This document shows positions 11,968 to 23,492 of a stretch of 64,000 bases of DNA, one piece after another. Under the pieces are notes generated by a model, which made no database searches, was not told the origin of the DNA, and saw only the letters and a list, made by a program, of their open reading frames with translations. Numbering within the stretch: the stretch's first letter is position 1; each line of letters opens with the position of its first letter. The DNA lies in NCBI GenBank assembly GCA_950295325.1, contig OX485808.1, positions 24,822,527 through 24,886,526 of the forward strand, read 5' to 3'. The translations under genes were made by a program, and so were the position numbers. Origin of the DNA: Polytrichum commune (taxonomy: Eukaryota > Streptophyta > Polytrichopsida > Polytrichales > Polytrichaceae).

Positions 11968-12524
11968 CTGCAAGGAAAGAAACCCCAATGTTAGTTTCGG
12001 TCGTTCGACCCAAACTTCTTCAAAATGAATAGAAGTCACGTGATGTAATTGAAATGTACTAAATTGCCGCATGTATTTTGGTGGTTTGTGTATTGTTATA
12101 TGTGAACATCATTTAATGGTGATATTGTATTTTTATTTTTGGGTGGACTTGCATTTTATATTGTATCTAATATCATGGATTGTTTGATGGGTTTATAATT
12201 AGAAGACTGTATTTGGGTCGAGCGACCCAAACATCAGCCCTTGTTTGCGTCCAGCGACCCAAGAATGAGAGGACCCTAGTTTGTATTGTTATATGTGAAC
12301 ATCATTTGTATGGTGACATCGGATTTTTTAGTTTTGGGTGGATTTGTATTTGATATTGTATCTAACATCATGGATTTCTTTATGAGTTTAGGGTTTAGAA
12401 GACTGTGTTTGGGTCGAGCGACCCAAACATCTGCCTTTGATTGGGTTTAAGGTTCCAAACATCTGCCTTTGTTTGGGTTTAAGGTTCCAAACATCTGCCT
12501 TTGTTTGGGTCGAGCGACCCAAAG
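7407..12524. repeat. Dispersed 22-bp palindromes in and around the DGQH gene
   Basis: Copies of GTTTGGGTCG-NN-CGACCCAAAC or close variants lie at 7407, 7729, 7798, 9009, 9045, 10517, 10565, 10611, 11994, 12211, 12407 and 12503. Those at 9045, 10517 and 10565 are perfect palindromes with an AT centre. Except for 7729 and 7798, which are read in frame inside exon 3, all fall in introns or 5' flank of the gene. Every one of its three introns has at least one copy. The upstream copies (12.2-12.5 kb) use an AG centre. Confidence 0.9.
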
Positions 12525-12530
12525 TGTTTT
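12090..12530. repeat. Two direct copies of a roughly 190-bp unit containing the palindrome
   Basis: 12095-12250 and 12285-12440 share TTGTTATATGTGAACATCAT, a GGGTGGA(C/T)TTG word, ATTGTATCTAA and AGAAGACTGT followed by the palindrome. Partial copies with a variant (TTTGGGTTTAAGGTTCC) occur at about 12440-12500. The units form the 5' flank of the DGQH gene. Confidence 0.75.
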
Positions 12531-12689
12531 TTATTAATATATTTTAAAAGTTTGCACGTAGCATAAACAATGCTTATGCATTGTGTATGCTACAACACTA
12601 AGAGACCAGAAACATAACACAATACCTTTGAAATTTGCACTGCAAACACTTTGGAGTAGATGATGTCTCTTTCCAATAACCTTCAATAA

Positions 12690-13060
12690 CAACTCTGGAA
12701 TCTCTGAAACAACTATTCAATCTTAAACAACTCTGGAATCCCTCAAACAACTCTAAAATCTCACAAACAACTCTGAAATCTCTCAAACAAATACTGGATC
12801 TCTCAAAAGACTTCTGAATCTCTCAAACGACTTCTAAATGTCTCAAGCAACTCCTGAATCTATCACAAAATTACAGAATCGCTCAAACGACTTTGAAATC
12901 TCTCAAACTACACAAGAACTCTTGATACTCACAAGCACAATCTCAACCTCCTACACGATGTTCTCCTAACTTCTTGCCGCACTCTTCAACACTCTTGAAC
13001 ACTCTTGAACACTCTTGAACAACACTCTTGAAAACTCCTCTACTAAGTTCCTTTACCCTC
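12690..13060. repeat. Degenerate minisatellite of about 20 bp
   Basis: Repeated words of the type CAACTCTGAAATCTCTCAAA run from about 12690 to 12920, then CACTCTTGAA repeats at about 12985-13040. A short (GAGCAA)n run follows at about 13138-13164. No coding potential is recognised. Confidence 0.7.
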
Positions 13061-13454
13061 ACGCACTAAACCTTTCCTCCGCAAGTTTCTGTGCTTTTCA
13101 AGACTCTTCCTAAAACCTAAGATTGGATAAGAGTTATGCAAGAGCAAGAGCAAGAGCAAGAGCAAAAAGAGAAATAATGAAGAAGAAGCAGAATAGTGGG
13201 AATACCGCGCCTGAATCGCCGCGGCGCTTCAGGAGAGGCGGCGCTTCCAAGCGAGGCACGGAGGGAATGCTTGGCGCGGAGAGAGAGAGAAAGAATTCGA
13301 AAAGGTGACGTTTGGGGTTTTGTTCGCCTCGGGAATTGGCCCCACCCCCGCCAATAGGCGGCCCACAGGATTAGGGTACCCACGTAATTAGGATTTCGGG
13401 GAACCCTAAATCCTAAAGCCTAACTCTAAACCCTTAGCGGGTATTACTTATTTC

Positions 13455-14935
13455 AATGAACTAAGGTGCTACATGAAATATACTAAGGTGCGGTGCCAAT
13501 GCATTCTTGCAACAAAACTTTATGCCAAAGCTTATACTTAATTCCTACTTACATGACACCATACACTAAACTTTCCAAACCAGTTGAAGTCGTTAATTTC
13601 TCTTTTGTTTGAGCATGTTAGAAAAATAATACAATTTCGTGACATATAACGATGTAATCATTGACATTTAGACTTTCCCAATGATGCCAACAACTATGCC
13701 TTTCACCACGTTTGAAGGCCAAGGATTAACCAACTATTTTTTAAAGCGTTGATTATAAGTTATGAAAGGTTGCTAAAATTCAAATGAGTTTAAGGGTGAA
13801 AGTCCTCACCATCTTCTGATTCAACCTCTACTCTTCCTGCAAGATATAGCCTAAAGATATGTACTTAGGCCAACTAATTTCCCAATTTGAAGAAGGATGA
13901 ATGGCTAAAATCCTCTCTTTTAAAAAATTTGTAGGTAAAATTTCCTACATGTTTTTTATCACATACTAGGTTGATATCCTAAGTTCTTAAATTGTGCATA
14001 GGCTCTTTGTCCTACACTCTCAAAATTTTATAGGCTAAGTCACTTATTTTTTAGGCTGCATTTGTATTAATCACTATATTCGTTAATTTGGGATGGTTTA
14101 GGTAGGACGACCCAAACATTAGACTATGTTGTTGTGGTCCTGCTTTAAAAATGGTTCTAAGCCCTTGAAATAATTGGATGACTTTATGGTTATATTCTCA
14201 AACCTAAGTTTGATCCAAGACTTCATGTATAACTCTACTATGATGTATAAAATGCCCCCCATCCCCACCTCGCACCCCACCAAAGCTTTTGTACAAGTTT
14301 CTCAAGTTTTCAATCCCTTGTACTTGTGATCATTTCCTAATCCACTAGACTATTTTCTCTAATTAGTGTGGCATAACATTCGGAGTTACACATTTCTGTA
14401 ACATTTAATAGAAAGTATTTTTTCATCCAAATAACATAAGTAGGTAGTATGCACACGAAAAATTATGATATGACTTAGTTCGTAAAAAACGATAATGTCG
14501 GTAAAAAGTTATAGCAAGACATAATTCTGAAGTGCACAAGTGCACCTCTCGTTCATCCAACATAAAGCCCTTATTAAATAGTATGTAACTTGAAGGCTAT
14601 TCAACATAAAGCCCTTAAATAGTATGTAACTTGAAGTATCCAACATAAAGCCCTTAAATAATATGTACCTTGAACTCTGGAGTACACTAAGGTGCTACAT
14701 AAAATGTGTTATTCTACTAAACTAACCATTTATATAGCCAATGCATTCTTACAACAAAACTTTATGCTAAACGAATACTTAACCCTTACTTACATGACAC
14801 CATACCCTAAATTTTCCAAACACATTGAGGGCATTGGTTTCTCTTTTGTTCGAGCATGTTAGGAAAACCATACAATTGCGTGATATTTAACGATGTAATC
14901 ATTGACATCTAGACTTTACCAATGATGCCAACAAC
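13455..14935. repeat. Direct duplication about 1.2 kb apart
   Basis: 13455-13693 and 14685-14932 are alignable: both contain CTAAGGTGCTACAT, CCAATGCATTCTT, ACAAAACTTTATGC, TTACATGACACCATAC, GAGCATGTTAG, AACGATGTAATCATTGACAT and AATGATGCCAACAACT. Between them, 14540-14680 holds three tandem copies of a CAACATAAAGCCCTT plus TATGTAACTTGAA unit. 14096-14117 is another decayed palindrome (GTTTAGGTAGG..GACCCAAAC). No gene is seen between 13.1 and 17.2 kb. Confidence 0.75.
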
Positions 14936-15119
14936 TCACACGATATTGAATGAATAAAAAAGATTACCCACACCCCCCAACATGTGGAACAATTTAGAAT
15001 ACTTGAGTGTGGAGCCTATTAAATGAATACATTTCCCAACTACATTTTGTAAGGGTTTTGAAATGCATGAGCCTTATTTGAAAATGCTGACATGCTCAAG
15101 TTTTAAGTACATCCCTGAT

Positions 15120-15975
15120 ATTGTCACTTTGATGAATCGCAAAGTGGCCAATAAACCATGGTTCATGATATATTTAATATATATTAGATTGTGATATAAG
15201 AGTAAATCGGAGAAGCAGAACATCAAATGGAGCCATTCAAGCAATCATGTTGTTATACATGTTCCCTCCATGTATATTAGATGATGGCGCAAGATAAAAT
15301 AGATGTTGTTTGTATATGGGGGCATCAGTGAACCACAACTACATTTGGTGTTTAGGGTTTAGGGTTTAGGGTTTAGGAGATAGGAGATAGGGTTATAACA
15401 TATTAACATTGTCAATGTATAACATTGTCTTACTGGTGAGAAGAGTCTTAAAGGAAGGTTATAGGAAAGACGATCTTGATTATGTTAATTTGTTATTTGA
15501 GACGTTTAAACGCGATATATTGATTGCTCTTGTGTTTATTCAAATAACATGAAATGTTGTGGATGTTATTAGGGGTTAGGGGTCGAACTTTGGATGTTTT
15601 GCTCACTTTAGGGAATCGCATAGTCGCTAATAAACCATGGTTTATGATGTATTTAATATATGGAATGTGATGTAAAAGTAGATCGGAGAAGCACAACATC
15701 AAATGAAGCCATTCAAGCAATCATGCTGTTATTCATTGTTCTCTGCACGTGTATTAGATAATGGAGGAAGATATAACAGATATTGTTTGCATAATATGAA
15801 GAAGAGTCTAATCGGAAGGCCATAGTAAATACAATGTTGATCATGTGAATATGTTATATGGGACGTTTAAACATGATATCCTAATTGGTTTTGTATTTAG
15901 TCAATACGTATTTCATGTTGTGGATGATATAAGGGTTGAGGGTCCAATTTTTGATGTTTTGCTCACACACATTTG
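15120..15975. repeat. Two tandem copies of a roughly 430-bp unit, with a short telomere-like run
   Basis: 15125-15600 and 15600-15970 share AATAAACCATGGTT, GAGAAGCA.AACATCAAATG, CCATTCAAGCAATCATG, GACGTTTAAAC and GATGTTTTGCTCAC. The first copy carries about four TTTAGGG units at 15350-15377, the plant telomere motif, here interstitial. Confidence 0.75.
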
Positions 15976-16138
15976 TAAACTTGAAGTGAACTTGAGGATG
16001 GATTCAAGTAACATTAAAAGATTGAACTAAAAAGGGACATTGGTAGTTAGTATCCCCTTAAGAATGTCCACATACATTTGTCATTGCCACACTTGCATGC
16101 GAGATAATAGAACAATGTTGTAGGGTGTAGGGTTTAGT

Positions 16139-16715
16139 GGAGACAAATAAATAATTTTATTCACCATGACAATGGCCTCAAGCCTTGGAAACTCTCTCAT
16201 AATTGAAGCCTCCAAATGGCCCAAACCCCACCTAAATAGGTTTACACTTGAAAGGCTTGGAAACTCTCTCATAATTGCAACCTCCAAATGTCCCAAATCC
16301 CACCTAAATAGGTTTACACTTGAAAGGCTTGGAAACTCTCTCATAATTGCAACCTCCAAATGTCCCAAATCCCACCTAAATAGGTTTACACTTAAAAGCA
16401 TTGAATGGAATTGTGTTTGGCTCTACATATTGGTTAAAATATACCGTCATGATACTTGAAAAAATTAATGTGGCCGCCAAACCCTATCCCAATGGCGTAT
16501 GGGGAGACAAATAAATAATTCTATTCATCATGACAATGGCCTCAAGGCTTGGAAACTCTCTCATAATTGCAGCCTCCAAATGGCCCAAACCCCACCTAAA
16601 TAGGTTTACACTTGAAAGCATTGAATGGAGTTGTGTTTGGATCTATATATTGGTTAAAATATACCGTCATGATACTTGAAAAAATAAATGTGGCCGCCAC
16701 CCTTCCTCCCAATGG
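16139..16715. repeat. 72-bp tandem repeat and a larger partial duplication
   Basis: A 72-bp unit (TTGGAAACTCTCTCATAATT ... CCACCTAAATAGGTTTACAC) occurs three times from about 16185 to 16400. The flanking block with GACAAATAAATAATT..TATTCA and ATGACAATGGCCTCAAG recurs at 16501-16710 with a single unit. Open frames on both strands here are by-products of the 72-bp periodicity. Confidence 0.85.
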
Positions 16716-16719
16716 TGTA

Positions 16720-17241
16720 TGTCATATCCACACAAAACCAAAAAAATAGATTAAATATCATAAACTAAGTCATATGACGGCTGGGGTATCAGAGGGGCAT
16801 TGATAGATGCGCATTTTCTACAATAAACAAAAAACCGGGAATTATGTAAGGAGGTTCAAAATAACCTCTACAAGAGAAGAAGGCGGGAAAGGCATCCAAT
16901 GCCTAAGTCTGGGAAGCGGAGGTGGATAGTATAAAGGGGCGCACCCCCCAAAAGTCGGTCCTTTTTTTCTCCTCTCCCGCTGCTGAATTCGTAGAGAGAA
17001 CTCTTAGTCGGAGCTGTACTGAAAGGTTTGTGCATGCTGCCGTTCATGACCACTTTTTCCAGAGCATGAAATTTCATGAGCACCTATCCACAGGGTGCAA
17101 GCCCACCGTGAACTTTGCAATGAGCTCAAATTCAACATACCACGCAATATCCTCCGTATTATACGCCGGATTTTGTGGTGTATTTGGGCGCTCTTCATCT
17201 TTCCACGAGTGCTGGCGGGTTTTGAGTCTGACCCTTATGAG
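16720..17241. other. Transition into the palindrome array, no gene assigned
   Basis: GC content rises from about 16850. Overlapping short frames on both strands lack recognisable motifs. The stretch lies directly before the first array unit at 17242 and could hold the 5' boundary of the mobile element, but I found no terminal inverted repeat. Confidence 0.35.
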
Positions 17242-18424
17242 GTTTGGGTCGGTCGACCCAAACCCCTCCACTACTGTTCAGGGTTTTTGTCTGACCCTGA
17301 TGAAGTTTGGGTCGACCGACCCAAACCTGTCCACTACTGTTTAGGGTGCCTGTACGACCCTTATCAGGTTTGGGTCGGTCGACCCAAACCCCTACCCCAG
17401 TGTGTTAGGGTGCCTGTACGACCCTTAGCAGGTTTGGGTCAACCGACCCAAACCCCTACCCCAGTGTGTTAGGGTGCCTCTCTGACCCTTAAGGGGTTTG
17501 GGTCGACCGACCCAAACCCCTACCCCAGTGTTTCAGGGTGCCTCTCTGACCCTTAAGGGGTTTGGGTCGACTGACCCAAACCCCTACCCCAGTGTGTTAG
17601 GGTGCCTGTACGACCCTTAGCAGGTTTGGGTCAACCGACCCAAACCCCTACCCCAGTGTGTTAGGGTGCCTCTCTGACCCTTAAGGGGTTTGGGTCGACC
17701 GACCCAAACCCTTACTCCAGTGTGTTGGGGTGCGTCTCTGACCCTTAAGGGGTTTGGGTCGACCGACCCAAACCCCTACCCCAGTGTTTCAGGGTGCCTC
17801 TCTGACCCTTAAGGGGTTTGGGTCGACTGACCCAAACCCCTACCCCAGTGTGTTGGGGTGCGTCTCTGACCCTTAAGGGGTTTGGGTCGACCGACCCAAA
17901 CCCCTACCCCAGTGTGTTGGGGTGCGTCTCTGACCCTTAAGGGGTTTGGGTCGACCGACCCAAACCCCTACCCCAGTGTGTTGGGGTGCGTCTCTGACCC
18001 TTAAGGGGTTTGGGTCGACCGACCCAAACCCCTACCCATGTGTTTCAGGGTGCCTCTCTGACCCTTAAGGGGTTTGGGTCGACCGACCCAAACCCCTACC
18101 CCAGTGTTTTAGGGCGCCTCTCTGACCCTTAAGGGGTTTGGGTGGACCGACCCAAACCCCTAGCCCAGTGGGGGTATATTTACCCTGTGAAGGTTTGGGT
18201 CGGTCGACCCAAACCCCTACCTCAGTTTGGGCGGATGTAGGTTGAGCATGGGAAGGTTTGGGTCGGTCGACCCAAACTTTTCTCCACAGCGTGATCGAAT
18301 TATGTATGGCCCTGAACCCATCATTGTGCAAGGTTTGAGTCGGTCGACCGAATCCCGACCCCATCCCATGGGCAAGCTGTGGATGAATCCATGGTGCCAC
18401 AGGGTTTAGGTCGGCCGACCCAAA
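17242..18424. repeat. 64-bp tandem array of about 19 units, each with the GTTTGGGTCG..CGACCCAAAC palindrome
   Basis: Palindromes start at about 17242, 17305, 17369, 17432, 17496, 17560, 17623, 17688, 17752, 17816, 17880, 17944, 18008, 18072 and 18136, spaced 63-64 bp, then 18192, 18256, 18331 and 18403 with looser spacing. Spacers share CCCCTACCCCAGTGTGTT, AGGGTGCCTCTCTGACCC and TTAAGG. Centre dinucleotides vary (GG/TC, AC, AA) while the arms stay nearly fixed, so the arms look selected or homogenised. The array ends about 190 bp before the DUF7869 transposase frame. Arrays of inverted motifs next to a transposase gene often serve as transposase-binding or promoter sites; that role here is inference. 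Confidence 0.95.
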
Positions 18425-18610
18425 CTCCCTCCCAAAATATTTTGTGGAATTTTTTTTGGACTTGGACACAGTATTGGGAGTTCACATTGTAGTTGTGTTG
18501 CTTATGTCTTTATCCTCGGTGTCCCCATTGATCATGATGTCTTGCATTCTCCGATATTTGATTCTTTTGGAACCTTGCATTGTATCCATGTGTGTTGAGG
18601 TTTCATATGC

Positions 18611-21600
18611 ATGTGTGTAGGCGCAATGGAGGGAGTTGGTGGAAGAGGGGACTCCTTCTCTGAAGACATGGGCAACACCCATTCTTTGTCTGGGGATGAG
18701 CTAGACATTGTCAGGGAGGATAGTTTTGATGACAGTGCAGATGAAGGTCCTTTGGGGAGTCCTTCGCCATCTGCCCCTTTTTGCCCCATTGTGGAATGTG
18801 TGGGGCTTTCACGAGCTTCATGGGTGAATTTGGATGTGGTACTTGTTAATGACAGTGGAGTTGCTGTGGCGGAGGGTATTTGTCGTAACACACATCCACA
18901 AGATTGCATTGATGAAAACCCCCTTGGAACCGAGGACGTTGGAGTTGTTATATTGGAATCACTCGTACATTCCGAAGTGAATCCAACTCATAGGTTCTCG
19001 TTGCGAAGGTGGCCGTTGAGGAATGTGACAATTGAGGGGGTTAGCTTGCATGACCATGAGCGACGACACATCCAAATCCAACAGGAGCTCCAAGCAAACA
19101 TTTGGCCACGCAAAGGCCTACGGAAGTACGATACATTGGCACGTCCTACTCCGTCTGCAAATGAGTGTAAACGTCAAAGGTTGCTCTGTGAGGAGTCTAT
19201 TAGAGAAGTTGCCACAAAATATTGTTGTGTACATCGTTGTTGCCAATTGTTCCCAAGGGATAAATTGAGGGCCATCCGCGAGGAAATGTGGCTTGGAGAT
19301 TTCCGTCTAAGATCCACCAAAAAACTTGATGTCCATAGGGCGATACATGTGAACGGAGCGGGTCGGAAGGTCATCACCCTTGAGAGGATAGACGTGTGCT
19401 GTACGGCATGGTACACCATTCACGGTGTGTCGAAAGCGGAATTTTATAGACAAGCCGCGTATGCCAAGGAAGGCCGCCGTTCCCGTCACCATGGGAACAC
19501 GGGCTTAAAGAAACCAAGGGAAGCAACAAGACAAGCAACAGCCACTCTGGCAACCATCATTGTCCCCATTGCCGATGCAATGCCGCACAAAACACGCACA
19601 CTCGCAACCGGTGAAAAGGTTGTGGAGAAGGTTTTTCCTACAGGCACGAAATGGAAAGACATATTGTTGGACGTAAACGCAGTTGGCGAGAAGGCCAGGT
19701 TAGACCCAATTTCGTTGTCGAAACTGAGTGCTATCAAAAAATCGAACTTTAGCGAATACATCACAAAAAGACGAGGCGACAAATTTGCCCGTTGTTCCAA
19801 ATGCGAGAAGTTGAAACGCCTTCGAGATGCACACACAATGGGGATAGAGTCCTATGCCGCACATCAAATGAACTATTTCAAGCATGTGAATATGCAAGAG
19901 GCACACCGTAATGATTATTACACAAATAGAGCTTTGTCCATCTCCAGGCCTTTGGAGGTCCTTACAATCATCCATGATAAAATGGACCATGCCAAAACAA
20001 CCTCACCATATTTTGCAAATCGAATAAAAGCCACAGACGGTCTTTTTAAGCTTCCTGTTTCGGTTACAGGTGATTTTGATAACAATTGCATTGCATTACC
20101 TAAACACAAATTTGTGCTTTTAGGTTTGTACTTGGGGCCATAGATGTACACCATGTGAATTTTTTGGTGTTATAGTTGAATATTAAACCATTGGGTTGGC
20201 TTTGCAGGAATGATTGCACATGGACATGACGATGTCAAGTATGCTCATTATGCTCTTGATTTATATCCGGCGGATTCAAACCACACGATAGGGTCATTTG
20301 CAAAGCTTTTACGTGATTTGGAGAAACCGCCGTCCTATTCATCAAGATTGTTATTTGAAAACTCGGGATCAACACCTCTATATGAAGCGGTCTTGGATGG
20401 AAGAGATGTATGCGTGCACTCGTTGCCGGAGCCACCAAGTGAAGATGTGATTGCCAAAAATTTGCCCCCAACTCTGCGTGTCCAATTGGACAATTGTGCG
20501 AAGGACAATAAAAGTAGATATGTTTTTGCATATTGGTCGTTGTTGGTGGCGAAAGGCATTTTCAAGGAGGTTTTTGTGTCTTTTCTATTGGTAGGCCACA
20601 CGCACGATGATATTGATGCATCTTTTGGGCGGTGGAGCATGAAGTTGCGCGAGGAGGATTTTCCAACAATCCCATTGTTGATGAAGTCGTACATGGATTT
20701 GGAAAACATTCCCGTCATCCCCCATATGATCGAGGAGGTTCCAGACTTCAAGGCATTTATAGAACCGTATATTCGAAGCGGAGCTCATTGATTGATCGGG
20801 CATACGAAGGCACAACAATTTCGGTTCTACGTGCGTGACGATGGTGTTCCCGCCATGCAATACAAGTTGTTGTGCACGTCACAAGACTAGAGCCTGCCGG
20901 AGGGTCTCCTTGTATGGCGTGTTGATGGGGAGGGAAGGACGATGTTGCTTGACGGAGAGCCTAAGCCTTGCAAACCAATACCCATGAAGAATTTGGAGGA
21001 CATTGGTAAAGGCATATCAGGCTTCATACAATATTGGGAGAGTTTGAGGGTAGCGGATGTTGGTGGATCGTGTTGGCTTCGTTACGGAAGTTGGATACAA
21101 TATTGGACACGTGTTCGTGGCGCTTTGGCAAACCTTCATCAAGATACACCCCTTACTTTAAGGCATGGATTTTAGCCACAAACACGTGTCAATGTACAAC
21201 CTTCGGAGGCTAGTCTTTTGGGAAATGGAGAGGTTCGAGAGGAGTTTGATGTGGACGACCATTACGTGGGGCCTGCTAGTAGTCGTCTGCCACCGTCTTT
21301 CCGCATTGCAGTGGATTGTCATGAAGGTTATATGCTCATTTTGCGCCCTGGAGATGAAACATATGCAAAGCCAGTGTGGGTGGCAAGAGCTTTGTCCAAA
21401 CCAAATTTTGTAACTTCTAGCCCTCATTTTTGACAAATACAAGTAGAGTACTACCGACCGACAGCACGGAATGAAGATGTTGTTCGGCATTATACAGGCT
21501 AGGATACAAACCAACACTTTCGGTGGAAGGTGAATTCTGAGCACGGTCCTTCTTGGGTAGATACAGATTCCATATTCATAGCATGGAAACCACGGAAAAA

Positions 21601-21694
21601 TCATAGTGGATCAATGTCCATCCCTCAAAAGTACATAACTTTTGCAAAAGACAACCTTGCTCGGATCGCAGAAGAAGCAACCCACGTTGAATGA
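18611..21694 (+). pseudogene. DUF7869-type putative transposase, two exons, five in-frame stops in the C-terminal third
   Basis: Exon 1 is 18611-20123 (ATG at 18611 or 18626) and exon 2 is 20208-21694. The donor is G/GTTTGT and the acceptor TTTGCAG; the codon split G|GA restores LLGMIAHGHDD. The total is 999 codons with stops at 699 (TGA), 732 (TAG), 827 (TAG), 913 (TGA) and 936 (TAG), no frameshift, and a final TGA. Motifs: Cys/His cluster YCCVHRCC (about 206), CSKC (about 393), IHDKMDHAKT (about 457), VQLDNCAKDNK (about 599) and VGHTHDDIDASFGRWS (about 634). The last three fit the pattern of the eukaryotic DUF7869 family, whose D, DN and DxD residues are consistent with an RNase-H-like transposase triad. 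The first 700 codons, with all catalytic motifs, are intact. It sits directly downstream of the palindrome array. The family match is from memory; function as a transposase is inference. Confidence 0.75.
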
Positions 21695-22918
21695 GAAGTT
21701 GGTAGAATTGTGTTAGCATGATTATAGTATAATATGTAATTCGACGAATATATATTACTCATATGTGTGCTCCTCAAACTTGGGGCAAAGTTTGGGTAGA
21801 ACTTGCGAATGCTATATTGTTTGGGGTTTGATGAATATCCATTTACTATATTTCAATACAATTGTGAAGTTCATTTTTAAAACTTCACAATTGGGACTAA
21901 ATTTTCCATTGAAGAAATATGCATTTATTGCATGCACTTTGTATGTTGCAAGGTCTATATTTTATTGACCATGCTAATAATAGAAATCATTTTATTTGTT
22001 TTTTGGGTGAAACTAGTTTGGAGTGCTCTACCCAAAGTGTTTTTGTTGATGAAGTTGGTGTTGAGTGCTCTACCATATGTGCTTATGTCCACACATAATA
22101 GATTTGGGATATTAGAACATATAATATATTTGAGATTGTTCTCAATATAGTTTCGGAACACGGAATGTTGTTTGATCCATATATTAATTTGAGACTAGAG
22201 AAAGTCTCAATTTAACGAATATAGTGTTACATATTATGATGTCCATTTTCTCTTTGTTGTTGAGCTTAGCGGAGGAGGAGCCACTTTACAACGATTGAAG
22301 TAAGTAGGTATCAATCTTTAGTGTTGTACTTTTAATCTTTCAACCCATCTTTATTGCTAGGTTGCACTTATAATTCTGGTCTTTGATAAATAAATAGGTC
22401 AATTATTGGGTTGTTCATTGGATGCTTTAAGTTACTAGATTTTGTTTATAAGTGTTGCTCATCTTTGATTTTCCTACAAGTGTACATGTTCGGTTGAGGA
22501 TAGTTGCAAAATATATTTGGATGAACAATTGATTTTTCATCCAAATATCCAAACACAAAAGCCCACTAATTGCTCACATTGGAAATTATAGTGGGCCACT
22601 TCCAATTATAATTAAAAACTAGTGTGGGTAAATGGGAATGCATGTGGCCCACACTAATTAGACAAAACAATGTAGTTGGGTACATAACATTTGAAGGACC
22701 TACACTAATATGTGCAATTAGGTTGCCTTATGCTAATTTATCGACATTCCACACCATTTTGAATATTTACTACCATAGTATTGAAATATAGTAATTGATT
22801 TTTCTACTATGGTTGCTATATGAATGAATAAAAAAAGTTATAAGTTTTTATAATCTAGTTATGACCTAAGATAATTTGCATGGGTACAAAGGCAACCTAA
22901 TTGTACATTTCAGTGTAG
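21695..22918. other. AT-rich region after the DUF7869 gene, no gene seen
   Basis: Short frames only. A weak palindrome-like remnant (GTTTGGAGTG..CTACCCAAAG) lies at about 22017. No terminal inverted repeat matching the 5' side was found, so the right end of the element is not defined. Confidence 0.4.
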
Positions 22919-23272
22919 TACACTAAACATGGTATTTAGTGTCACCAATTCTAATTATCTTGCTCAATACTAATTGGATACCGGGGGTATAGTGTCACCA
23001 ACATTAAATGTTAACCCAACATTATTTGTCACTCCTTGTAAATTTTTGGGGGATTATAGATTTACAATGTTCCAATTACTGTTACTTACCAAGTGATTTT
23101 TCATTCAAATTTCAATCATCCATGACAAATATTTCATCACAAGTTGTTGACAAGAGAAGGTAGGGTTTTGGCCAAAGGATGAACTCATCCATTATCCATG
23201 ACAATATTTGTTCACTTATTCATAAGAAGTGTCATCTTGAAAAGTTACCATAGTGACATTAAGTATCCTATG
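22919..23272. mobile_element. MITE-like repeat, copy 1
   Basis: Begins TA-CACTAAACATGGTATTTAG and runs about 355 bp to a decayed end at about 23272. It matches 30269-30650 in the same direction and, reversed, the interrupted copy at 35135-40810 (shared AAGTGATTTTTCAT.CAAA, TTTCATCACAAG, GACAAGAGAAGGTAGG, GATGAACTCATCCAT). The ends are themselves palindromic (CACTAAA...TTTAGTG). The TA flanks suggest a TA target duplication. No coding capacity. Confidence 0.75.
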
Positions 23273-23492
23273 TAGGTTAGTTGCATGTCTCACTCCTTGA
23301 AACTTTTAAGCTTACTTCAACATGATGTTTACAAGGAAAATGGAAGACCTAATTGGTATCTCTGTGAACTCATCCAAGCATTGTGGATGGAAAGCCTTTA
23401 GTAAAAACAAATTCTTCAAAGGTTGAGGACCAATGCATTCCAACATGACCGTTGGGAAATGTAATCATTTGCGCAAGTAAAAATGATCACAC

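Noticed and set aside
15350-15377. Chromosome end
   Set aside because: Only about four TTTAGGG units, embedded in a duplicated intergenic block; an interstitial run.
17242-18424. CRISPR-like array of regularly spaced palindromic repeats
   Set aside because: Spacers are nearly identical to each other and the genome is a plant nuclear one; this is a tandem satellite.
17095-18469. Open frames across the palindrome array (VWVGRPK-type peptides)
   Set aside because: They result from the repeat period and reading both strands of a palindrome; no start context or splice support.
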